DNA from: Bacteroidota bacterium
GTDB taxonomy: Bacteria; Bacteroidota; Bacteroidia; Flavobacteriales_F; PHOS-HE28
Assembly (NCBI GenBank): GCA_963169595.1
Contig: CAUJFM010000134.1
Span: forward strand, 1 to 5,455
Length of the DNA stretch: 5,455 bases
Direction of reading: 5' to 3'
A model generated the notes under the pieces. The model worked only from the letters and a program-made list of their open reading frames with translations. It had not been told where the DNA came from and searched no databases. This document shows, in pieces, positions 1-5,455 of the stretch; positions within the stretch are counted from its first letter, which is position 1, and each line of letters starts with the position of its first letter. A program made the position numbers and the translations under genes.

Positions 1-1248
1 ACCGACCTGTCCCGCACCTTGAACCTGCACGTGGCGGCGCAGGCTTGGAACGACCGGATGCCCCTCTACCTCGATACCCTGATGCGCGCCACACAGGTGC
101 TTCCCGGGGAGGGCTATGCCCGCGGCGATGTGAACGCACCCACCCATTACGACCTCACCGGCCACCTCAGCTGGGATGCGGGCAAGTACTTCAACCTCAC
201 CCTGGGGCGTGGACGGAATTTCTTCGGCAATGGCCATCGCTCGCTGATGCTCTCCGATGAGGCCACCAGCTATCCCTACCTGCGCATCACCACCACCTTC
301 TGGAAGATCAAGTACGTGAACCTCTTCTCGGCCATGAGCGACATCCGCGGCTCGCGCGGGGATTGGGGGCGGATGGAGCGGAAGTACAGCAGCATGCACT
401 ACCTCTCGTGGAACGCCACCGACCGCATCAACGTGGCGCTCTTCGAGGCGATCATCTGGAGCGACGGGGACAGCCTCTACCCCCGTGGCTTCGATGTGAA
501 CTACCTCAACCCGATCATCTTCTACCGGCCGGTGGAATACAACATCGGTTCGCCGGACAATGCCCTGCTGGGCTTCGCCTTCAACGTGAAGGCCGGGCGG
601 AAGGTGCTGTGCTACTCCCAGCTGGTGTTGGACGAGATGGTGATGGAGCAGGTGCGCTCGGGCAATGGCTGGTACGCCAACAAGCAGTCCGTGCAGGTGG
701 GGGTGGTGGCCCGGGATGTGATGAAGGTGCCGGGGCTGTCGGCGCGGTTCGAATGGAACTTCGTGCGCCCGTTCATGTACACCCATTCGGACACCTACCA
801 GAACTACGCCCACTTCGGGCAGCCCCTCGCGCATCCGTTCGGATCGAACTTCCAGGAACTGATCCTGCATGTGGAGCGTGATCACGGCCGCTGGTACCAC
901 GGAATGCGCGCCAGCATGGCCTGGCTGGGCACGGACACCGACCGCAGCTACGGCAACAACATCTTCCGTCCCGAGCGTGACCGCCCCCGCAAGGAGGACA
1001 ACTCGGGCTGGGTGGACTTTGGGTACCGCGTGGGCCAGATGGATCCCTATTCCCTGCTCCACGCCGAACTGCGCAGCGGCTGGCTGGTGGACCCCCACAC
1101 CGGCACCCGCTTGGAGGCTTCCTACCTGATGCGCCTCACCACCAACGTGGACCACAGCACCGACCTGGCCAACGTGTTCCGCGTGGGGCTGGTCTGCCAT
1201 TTCCGCGAGCGCCACCCCGAGCAGGAGGTGCGCTACGTGCTCAACTGA
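1..1248 (+). CDS. RemB-like / Wzi-like outer-membrane beta-barrel protein, 5' truncated
   Basis: The frame is open from the first base to TGA at 1246-1248, giving 415 residues of a C-terminal part. The first possible start inside the window (TTG at 19) is unlikely to be real, because the coding frame continues upstream of it. The sequence alternates aromatic and polar residues like amphipathic beta strands. It carries blocks I associate with the Bacteroidota gliding-motility protein RemB and related Wzi-like barrels: a GRGRNFFGNGHRSLMLSD-type block near 202-260, FWKIKYVNLF near 298-328, HYLSWN near 397-414, RGFDVNYLNPIIFYRPVEY near 484-540, and VRPFMYTHSDTYQNYAHFGQ near 766-822. RemB is needed for normal gliding and surface behaviour in Flavobacterium, while Wzi barrels anchor capsule, so the exact role here is uncertain. 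The signal peptide would be upstream and is not visible. The C-terminus lacks the usual terminal aromatic residue. Family assignment is from memory of motifs, not a search. Confidence 0.72.
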   Translation, partial: TDLSRTLNLHVAAQAWNDRMPLYLDTLMRATQVLPGEGYARGDVNAPTHYDLTGHLSWDAGKYFNLTLGRGRNFFGNGHRSLMLSDEATSYPYLRITTTFWKIKYVNLFSAMSDIRGSRGDWGRMERKYSSMHYLSWNATDRINVALFEAIIWSDGDSLYPRGFDVNYLNPIIFYRPVEYNIGSPDNALLGFAFNVKAGRKVLCYSQLVLDEMVMEQVRSGNGWYANKQSVQVGVVARDVMKVPGLSARFEWNFVRPFMYTHSDTYQNYAHFGQPLAHPFGSNFQELILHVERDHGRWYHGMRASMAWLGTDTDRSYGNNIFRPERDRPRKEDNSGWVDFGYRVGQMDPYSLLHAELRSGWLVDPHTGTRLEASYLMRLTTNVDHSTDLANVFRVGLVCHFRERHPEQEVRYVLN

Positions 1249-1268
1249 TCGGCGAACGTCCCGATCGG
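1245..1268. repeat. Inverted repeat overlapping the stop codon, upstream of the ctaB promoter
   Basis: GATCGG at 1247-1252 is the exact reverse complement of CCGATC at 1261-1266, separated by 8 bases. One G-U pair and one C-G pair extend the possible RNA stem to 8 bp (1245-1252 with 1261-1268). It includes the stop codon of the RemB-like gene and ends just before the TACCTTTG box. There is no U tract after it, so it is not a classical intrinsic terminator. It could be a weak transcript-end hairpin, an operator covering the -33 region, or chance in GC-rich DNA. Confidence 0.4.
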
Positions 1269-1269
1269 G

Positions 1270-1277
1270 TACCTTTG
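1270..1277 (+). promoter_or_regulatory. Bacteroidota-type -7 promoter box for the ctaB operon
   Basis: TACCTTTG matches the Bacteroidota primary sigma factor -7 consensus TAnnTTTG at every fixed position. It lies in the short gap after the RemB-like gene and ends 8 bases before the GTG start of ctaB. With the usual few bases to the transcription start, the mRNA would begin about 1281-1286, leaving almost no 5' untranslated leader. No convincing TTG -33 element is present 17-23 bases upstream. That region is occupied by the GATCGG/CCGATC dyad. Confidence 0.6.
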
Positions 1278-1285
1278 CGCCCGTC

Positions 1286-2182
1286 GTGGAGACCCCCAAT
1301 GCTTCCGTAGCGGCCGCCCCGGCCACCAGCAAGTTCCGCGAGGTGGCGGTCCTGTTCAAACTGCGACTGGCCTCCCTGGTGGTGGTGAGCGCTGTGCTCG
1401 GCTACCTCATGGGCGTGCCGGAAGGGGCATTCAGCTGGCTCGGCGTGATCGGTCTGGCGGTCTCGGGCACCCTGCTTACCGGGGCCTCCAACGCCCTGAA
1501 CCAGGTCCTCGAAGTGCGGGAGGATGGGCTGATGCAGCGCACCTCGGCGCGTCCGCTGGTCCGCGGCTCCCTGTCCACCTCCGAAGCGGTCTGGGTGGCC
1601 TTCGTGGCCGGTGGGCTGGCCACGCTCATGCTGTGGCTGCAGTTCGGGCCGCTCACGGGCATCCTGGGCTTCATTTCCCTGTTCATGTACGTGGCCCTCT
1701 ACACCCCGCTGAAGAAGCACAGTGCGTGGGCCGTGTTCGTGGGGGCCTTCCCCGGCGCCTTCCCGCCCATGCTGGGCTATGTGGCGGCCACGGGCCAGTT
1801 CGGTCTGGGCCCCGGCCTGCTCTTCGCCATGCAGTTCATGTGGCAGTTCCCGCACTTCTGGGCCATCGCCTGGCTGATGCACGATGACTACGGCAAGGCC
1901 GGCTACCACCTGCTGCCCGGCAAGGGTGGTCGCGACAAGGCCAGTGCCGCACTGATCCTTTTCTACACCTTGTTCGTTATCCCCGTAGGCATGCTGCCCT
2001 GGGTGTTCGGCCTCACAGGATGGATCTCGGCCCTCGTGGCCGTGGGGGCCGGACTGGTGATGTTCTGGCCCGCGCTGCGTCTGTACCTCTCCTTGGAGAT
2101 GCAGGATGCGCGTCGCCTGATGTTCGCCAGCTTCATCTACCTGCCCGTGGTGCAGATCGCCTACGTGTTGGACAAACCATGA
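1286..2182 (+). CDS. ctaB: Heme O synthase (protoheme IX farnesyltransferase)
   Basis: The predicted product (298 residues, usual family length) is a UbiA-superfamily membrane prenyltransferase. It adds a farnesyl group from farnesyl diphosphate to heme b, giving heme O, the precursor of heme A. About nine membrane segments are visible from residue 27 to 295. The first Asp-rich motif is at residues 69-90: N72, E76, D80, then MQRTSARPL. The first acidic position is Glu where many homologues have Asp. The second conserved block, QFPHFWAIAWLMHDDY at 187-202 followed by AGYHLLP, is intact. GTG at 1286 is chosen because the family N-terminus begins close to it, no nearer in-frame start is seen upstream, and it sits 8 bases after a promoter box. 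No Shine-Dalgarno is evident. The stop overlaps the next gene in ATGA. The gene is also called cyoE. Confidence 0.95.
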   Translation: METPNASVAAAPATSKFREVAVLFKLRLASLVVVSAVLGYLMGVPEGAFSWLGVIGLAVSGTLLTGASNALNQVLEVREDGLMQRTSARPLVRGSLSTSEAVWVAFVAGGLATLMLWLQFGPLTGILGFISLFMYVALYTPLKKHSAWAVFVGAFPGAFPPMLGYVAATGQFGLGPGLLFAMQFMWQFPHFWAIAWLMHDDYGKAGYHLLPGKGGRDKASAALILFYTLFVIPVGMLPWVFGLTGWISALVAVGAGLVMFWPALRLYLSLEMQDARRLMFASFIYLPVVQIAYVLDKP

Positions 2183-2907
2183 CCACGGACACCTTTACCC
2201 CGCAGGAAGAGCTGCAACGGGCCGCCCGCTCACGCAAGCTCATCACCTACCTCATCGTCTTCGCCATCGTCATGTTCTTCGCGGGGCTCACCAGCGCCTA
2301 CGTGGTGAGCATGAGCGGAGGCTACTGGACGCGCATCACCCTGCCCACGGCCTTCGTGTACAGCACGGTGTTCATCGCGCTGGGCAGCGGCACCGTGCAC
2401 CTGGCCCTGCTGGCCGGCCGCAAGGGCGACAACCGCATGGCGGCGCTCTGGCTGGCCGTGACCCTGGTGCTCGGCCTGGGCTTCACCTGGTCGCAGTTCC
2501 AAGGGTGGAAGGACCTGGTGGCCAAGGGCATCCACTGGAGCCCCAACCGCCTCACCCAGCTCAAAGGCACCTACGGCACCGACTACGTGTTCCAGAAGGA
2601 TGGGGTGGACCTGATCCTGGAGAACGGCAACTTCTACCGGCCCACCGACGTGGAGGGTGCGCGCCCCCTGAACGCGGAGATCGATGAACAAAAGGACCGC
2701 ACGGGTCCCTACCTCTACGCCCTCACCGTGCTGCACCTGGCCCACCTGGCCTTCGGACTGCTGTCCCTGCTGGTGATGTTGATGATGGCCCTGGGTGGTA
2801 AATACAGCCCGGAGGACCATGCGGGACTGTGGGCCGGGGCCTTCTACTGGCACTTCCTGGGCATCCTCTGGGTGTACCTCCTTTTGTTCCTGTGGTTTGT
2901 TCATTAA
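2179..2907 (+). CDS. Heme-copper oxidase subunit III, first paralog
   Basis: A 242-residue, five-helix form of cytochrome c oxidase subunit III (without the two N-terminal helices of longer versions), an inner-membrane subunit stabilising the catalytic core. Helices are at about 21-45, 57-80, 87-108, 179-205 and 222-241. Family landmarks are HxxH at H186/H189 and YWHFLGILW near the C-terminus (H225). An unusually long hydrophilic loop, residues 109-177, separates helices 3 and 4. By the positive-inside rule (RKGDNR at 81-86 is cytoplasmic) it faces the periplasm. Compared with the paralog downstream, the conserved Glu of the QxxEW motif is Gly (G109), the Glu six residues before the YWHF tryptophan is W218, and the Asp after YWHF is G228. 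ATG at 2179 overlaps the ctaB stop (ATGA), implying translational coupling. Confidence 0.92.
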   Translation: MTTDTFTPQEELQRAARSRKLITYLIVFAIVMFFAGLTSAYVVSMSGGYWTRITLPTAFVYSTVFIALGSGTVHLALLAGRKGDNRMAALWLAVTLVLGLGFTWSQFQGWKDLVAKGIHWSPNRLTQLKGTYGTDYVFQKDGVDLILENGNFYRPTDVEGARPLNAEIDEQKDRTGPYLYALTVLHLAHLAFGLLSLLVMLMMALGGKYSPEDHAGLWAGAFYWHFLGILWVYLLLFLWFVH

Positions 2908-2912
2908 CATTG
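2882..2912 (+). promoter_or_regulatory. Possible internal promoter before the second subunit III gene
   Basis: TTTTG at 2882-2886 is followed, 18 bases later, by TAACATTG at 2905-2912. This resembles the Bacteroidota layout TTTG, 17-23 bases, TAnnTTTG, with one mismatch in the -7 box (A for the first T of TTTG). It overlaps the end of the first subunit III gene and would start transcription about 2917, some 13 bases before the ATG at 2931. The region is locally AT-rich against a GC-rich background. The TTTTG run is also simply coding for Leu-Leu-Phe, so the match may be fortuitous. Confidence 0.35.
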
Positions 2913-2930
2913 CGCCCGGAAACACCGACC

Positions 2931-3797
2931 ATGGCTGGAGAAGCGACCAAAGCACTGAGCAACGACGTCCTCTGGGGCGGCGGGCGTTCCCCGTTCAGCA
3001 TCAGCTACGGGAAGATGATGATGTGGTTCTTCCTGGTGTCCGACGCCCTGACCTTCAGCGGACTGCTGGTGGCCTACGGCTTCGTGCGCCACAGCACCAC
3101 CGAGGCCTGGCCGATCGGCGAGGAGGTGTTCCGAGCCCTGCCCTTCCTCACGGGCAGCTTCCCGCTCGTCTATGTGGCCCTCATGACGGCCATCCTCATC
3201 TTCAGCTCCGTGACGATGGTGCTGGCCGTGGAGGCCGGCCACCGCATGGACAAGAAGGGCGTGATCAAGTGGATGTTCCTCACCGTGCTGGGCGGTGCCT
3301 TCTTCGTGGGCAGCCAGGCGTGGGAGTGGAGCCACTTCATCCACGGCGGCGGTGGGTACATCACCACCACTCAGGGCGAGAAGTACTGGGTGCACAACGA
3401 TGCGCACGACACGCATGACCCCACCGCGCATGAGAGCTTCCACCTGGTGAAGGCCAAGGAAGGGCACTACCTCATTCCCGAGGAGGGCGCCCCGCACCTC
3501 AGCCGCGAGCAGTCCCTGGCCATCTGGGAGGACCGCGTGGCCTACGTGGACGGCGCCAACATGGATCGCAATGAGTACGGTCCGCCCCAGTACGCGAACT
3601 TCTTCTTCTTCATCACCGGCTTCCATGGTTTCCACGTGTTCAGCGGGGTGATCATCAACCTCATCGTGCTGATCATGGCCGTGCAGGGCGTGTTCCACCG
3701 CCGCGGCCACTACGAGATGATCGAGAAGGCCGGTCTCTACTGGCACTTCGTGGACTTGGTCTGGGTGTTCGTCTTCACCTTCTTCTACCTGCTCTGA
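2931..3797 (+). CDS. Cytochrome c oxidase subunit III, second paralog with His-rich loop
   Basis: The product (288 residues) is an inner-membrane subunit III of an aa3-type oxidase with five helices at about 29-52, 79-101, 113-135, 222-251 and 271-288. Canonical family residues are kept: Q129 and E132-W133 in helix 3, FHGFH with H232/H235 in helix 4, E265, and YWHFVDLVW with D275 in helix 5. An insertion of about 80 residues (138-221) between helices 3 and 4 should be periplasmic because HRMDKKG at 104-110 is on the cytoplasmic side. It contains a His/Asp cluster with H155, H159, H162, H167 and H171, then H179 and H189. ATG at 2931 is chosen over upstream in-frame starts because those overlap the preceding gene and add non-family sequence. 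The gap from the previous stop is 23 bases, and no strong Shine-Dalgarno is visible. Confidence 0.95.
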   Translation: MAGEATKALSNDVLWGGGRSPFSISYGKMMMWFFLVSDALTFSGLLVAYGFVRHSTTEAWPIGEEVFRALPFLTGSFPLVYVALMTAILIFSSVTMVLAVEAGHRMDKKGVIKWMFLTVLGGAFFVGSQAWEWSHFIHGGGGYITTTQGEKYWVHNDAHDTHDPTAHESFHLVKAKEGHYLIPEEGAPHLSREQSLAIWEDRVAYVDGANMDRNEYGPPQYANFFFFITGFHGFHVFSGVIINLIVLIMAVQGVFHRRGHYEMIEKAGLYWHFVDLVWVFVFTFFYLL

Positions 3798-3817
3798 TCC
3801 AACCTATCGCCTAGCAC

Positions 3818-4186
3818 ATGGAGCGCGACGACATCATCGAATACAGCCTCGACGCCCACCATAGCGAGGAGGCGGGCCGGAAGATCCGCCGCAAGATCTG
3901 GTTGGTGACCGGTCTGCTCGCCGTGGTCACCGCCATCGAGGTGATCCTGGGCGCCTACTGGAAGGAATGGATGCCCGGCAGCTGGCACCTGGTGAAGTGG
4001 ACCTTCGTGGTGCTCACCCTGGTGAAGGCCACCTACATCGTGATGACCTTCATGCACCTGGGTGATGAGCGCCGCAACATCCGCGCGATCATTCTGCTGC
4101 CTTATGCGTTGTTCATCCTGTATCTGCTCTTCATTGCGATATGGGAATCGAACTACGTGAACTGGATCTGGACCAACCTGCTGTGA
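3818..4186 (+). CDS. Prokaryotic cytochrome c oxidase subunit IV family protein
   Basis: A 122-residue small membrane protein of the bacterial cytochrome c oxidase subunit IV type (COX4_pro/CtaF/CyoD-like), an accessory subunit that helps hold the oxidase complex together. A hydrophilic N-terminus with AHHSEEAGRKIRRKIW (13-28) leads into three helices: about 28-47 (with E41 in the membrane segment, a family feature), 57-80 and 88-109. The second helix ends in the conserved-looking TFMHLGDERR (77-86). The basic residues at 21-26 and 85-89 put the N-terminus inside for helix 1 and the short loop after helix 2 inside. The start ATG is 20 bases after the subunit III stop, and the stop overlaps the next gene's likely GTG start. 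Family sequences are poorly conserved, so context supports the call as much as the sequence does. Confidence 0.9.
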   Translation: MERDDIIEYSLDAHHSEEAGRKIRRKIWLVTGLLAVVTAIEVILGAYWKEWMPGSWHLVKWTFVVLTLVKATYIVMTFMHLGDERRNIRAIILLPYALFILYLLFIAIWESNYVNWIWTNLL

Positions 4187-4932
4187 GCGACGGGGACCGC
4201 CCTACGCCTGCGCGCTGGAAGAAGAGAGCCGTTCTCGGCGGCATCGCGGTCTTTGTCCTTTCCCTCTTCGTGTTCTTCTCGCCCCTGCTGGGCCTGGTGA
4301 AGCACAACTTCGTCTTCCTGCCCAAGCTGGGTCCCAAGGAGACCGTGCTGGTGGAACGCGACGGGAAGATGGTGGTGGACACCATCTATGCCACGGTACC
4401 GCCCTTCAGCTTCATCGACCAGTTCGGTCGGCCGTTCACCGACAAGCATGTGGAGGGCAAGATCCTCGTGGTGGACTTCTTCTTCACCCGCTGCACCACC
4501 ATCTGCCCGAAGATGAGCGTGCAGATGCAGCAGCTGCAACTGAAGCTGAACGACGAGGCCTTCGACGACGTGGTGTTCCTGAGCCACACCGTGGACCCCG
4601 AGCATGACACCCCCGAGGTGCTCAATGCCTACGCCCGGAAGCTGCAGGCCGACACCGCGCGGTGGAAGTTCCTCACCGGCAGCAAGGCCGACATCTATTT
4701 GCAGGGCTCCGAAGGCTATTACCTCGCCGCCAAGGAGGATGTGATGGCCGAGGGCGGTTTCCTCCACTCCGAGAAGTTCGTGCTGGTGGACAAGGACCGC
4801 CACATCCGCGGCTACTACGACGGCACCACGGCCGAGGGGATGAACGCCCTGGCCGCCGACCTGAAGATGCTCCTGAAAGAGGAGCGGATCAAGGCCGCCG
4901 AGGCCGAGAAGGCCCGTCGCCGCAACGACTGA
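4183..4932 (+). CDS. SCO1/SenC/PrrC-family copper chaperone for oxidase CuA assembly
   Basis: A 249-residue, membrane-anchored thioredoxin-fold protein that binds copper and delivers it to the CuA centre of oxidase subunit II on the periplasmic side. One N-terminal helix (about 15-36) follows a basic RWKKR stretch. There is no lipobox Cys. The copper site is complete: C104 and C108 in TRCTTICPKM, and H195 in FLHSEKFVLVD. SHTVDPEHDTPEVL (134-147) is another family landmark. The C-terminus ends in a charged Glu/Lys/Arg/Ala tail (about 232-249). GTG at 4183 is preferred because it gives a 4-base GTGA overlap with the previous stop and a normal short cytoplasmic leader. ATG at 4141 would add 14 residues and overlap the subunit IV gene by 46 bases, and it cannot be excluded. 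Its position next to the oxidase genes supports the copper delivery role. Confidence 0.93.
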   Translation: MSDGDRPTPARWKKRAVLGGIAVFVLSLFVFFSPLLGLVKHNFVFLPKLGPKETVLVERDGKMVVDTIYATVPPFSFIDQFGRPFTDKHVEGKILVVDFFFTRCTTICPKMSVQMQQLQLKLNDEAFDDVVFLSHTVDPEHDTPEVLNAYARKLQADTARWKFLTGSKADIYLQGSEGYYLAAKEDVMAEGGFLHSEKFVLVDKDRHIRGYYDGTTAEGMNALAADLKMLLKEERIKAAEAEKARRRND

Positions 4933-4975
4933 ACCTTCGGGGACCGTCCGTGTTTCCCACGCAGCCATCTCCGCC

Positions 4976-5455
4976 ATGCGCAAGCCCTACCCGCCGCAGA
5001 CCCTCCAACTGGCCGACGCACCGGCCAAACGCCTCATCTGGATCTTCTCGGCCATTGTGTTCACCGCCGTGGTGGTGCTGGAGCGCGTGCAGGTGCCTGC
5101 CCCGGAGGGCCTCGATGTGCACCTCTTCGCCCGGGTGAACGCCGTGCTCAACAGCCTGGTGAGCCTGCTGCTGGTGGTGGGCCTGTTCACCGCCAAGGCG
5201 GGTAACTGGATTGCGCACCGCAAAGCGATGATGAGCGCCATGGTGCTCTCGGTGCTCTTCCTGGTCAGCTACATCCTGCACCACCTGTTCGCCGGCGATA
5301 CGCCCTTCGGTGGACAGGGGGCCATCCGCTGGGTCTACTACCTCATCCTCATCACGCACATCATCCTGGCCGGACTCTCCCTGCCGTTCATCCTGTTCAC
5401 GGCCTACCGGGCCCTGAAGGCCGAGTATCCGCGGCACCGCAAGCTGGCCAAGCGG
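4976..5455 (+). CDS. DUF420 family membrane protein, CtaM-like oxidase assembly factor, 3' truncated
   Basis: The frame is open from ATG at 4976 to the window end, giving 160 residues. DUF420 proteins are usually somewhat longer (around 180), so roughly the last helix is missing. Four membrane segments are visible at about 19-37, 54-73, 85-105 and 117-143. Family-type landmarks are N55-A-V-L-N59, HRKAMMSAMVLSVLFLVSYILHH (81-103 in part), a GDTPFGGQGAIR loop (107-118), YYLILITHIILA (121-132) and HRKLAKR at the end. Histidines H81, H102, H103, H128 and H154 are candidates for heme or metal contact. In Staphylococcus and Bacillus, the DUF420 protein CtaM is needed for function of heme A oxidases. 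Extending that role here is inference backed by the gene context. The start is 43 bases after the Sco stop, with no clear promoter or Shine-Dalgarno in the gap. Confidence 0.88.
   Translation, partial: MRKPYPPQTLQLADAPAKRLIWIFSAIVFTAVVVLERVQVPAPEGLDVHLFARVNAVLNSLVSLLLVVGLFTAKAGNWIAHRKAMMSAMVLSVLFLVSYILHHLFAGDTPFGGQGAIRWVYYLILITHIILAGLSLPFILFTAYRALKAEYPRHRKLAKR

Noticed and set aside
1241..1909. Long minus-strand open frame of 222 codons opposite ctaB
   Set aside because: It lies wholly opposite a well-recognised gene and its translation is rich in Gly, His, Gln and Arg with no domain. It is what the GC-biased codons give on the reverse strand.
2904..3746. Minus-strand open frame of 280 codons opposite the second subunit III, with many His residues
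   Set aside because: The His and Val richness is the reverse complement of common GTG, CAC and similar codons in the real gene. No membrane or enzyme motifs are present.
4933..4975. Possible promoter or terminator in the gap before DUF420
   Set aside because: No TAnnTTTG-like box and no stem with a U tract. Only a GGAC/GTCC repeat with a one-base loop is seen, too tight to form a hairpin.
4153..4983. Minus-strand open frame of 276 codons opposite the Sco gene
   Set aside because: A shadow of the Sco coding frame. Sco has its complete copper site on the + strand, and the reverse frame has low-complexity His/Gly/Leu content.
4662..5138. Plus-strand frame bridging Sco and DUF420, considered as a possible fusion or frameshift
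   Set aside because: Both genes are intact in their own frames. The bridging frame encodes Arg/Pro-rich, low-complexity sequence without similarity to either family.
1..5455. CRISPR array, tRNA or rRNA gene, insertion sequence, or defence or other novel system
   Set aside because: No regularly spaced direct repeats, tRNA-like sequence, transposase frame or terminal repeats were seen. Coding sequence of known families covers nearly all of the window, with no unexplained gap above 50 bases.

Overview
The window is a GC-rich (clearly above 60% by eye), densely packed stretch that reads as a member of the Bacteroidota, most likely a high-GC lineage of the Flavobacteriales. Three things point there: a gliding-motility RemB-like outer-membrane protein, a cytochrome oxidase gene order with two tandem subunit III genes typical of that phylum, and a perfect Bacteroidota-type -7 promoter box (TAnnTTTG) instead of an E. 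coli-type -10. Start codons lack clear Shine-Dalgarno sequences, also typical of the phylum. All supported genes are on the + strand.

Layout: (1) 1-1248, the 3' part of a RemB/Wzi-like outer-membrane beta-barrel gene cut by the window edge. (2) 1249-1285, a 37-base gap with a dyad and a promoter box. (3) 1286-4932, a tight run of five genes: heme O synthase (ctaB/cyoE), two different cytochrome c oxidase subunit III proteins, a subunit IV protein and a Sco copper chaperone. Junctions are ATGA or GTGA overlaps or gaps of 20-23 bases. (4) 4976-5455, a DUF420 (CtaM-like) membrane protein truncated by the window end.

Together, genes 2-6 supply accessory subunits and assembly factors for a heme-copper, aa3-type terminal oxidase. 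CtaB farnesylates heme b to heme O, the precursor of heme A. The two subunit III proteins and subunit IV surround the catalytic core. Sco delivers copper to the CuA site of subunit II, and DUF420/CtaM is an assembly factor for heme A oxidases in Firmicutes. Subunits I and II and heme A synthase are not in the window and must lie elsewhere. This is mostly a recognisable respiratory assembly cluster, not a new system. The points worth a second look are a nearly leaderless promoter for the operon, a possible internal promoter before the second subunit III, extended periplasmic loops (one His-rich) in both subunit III paralogs, and loss of conserved carboxylates in the first paralog.
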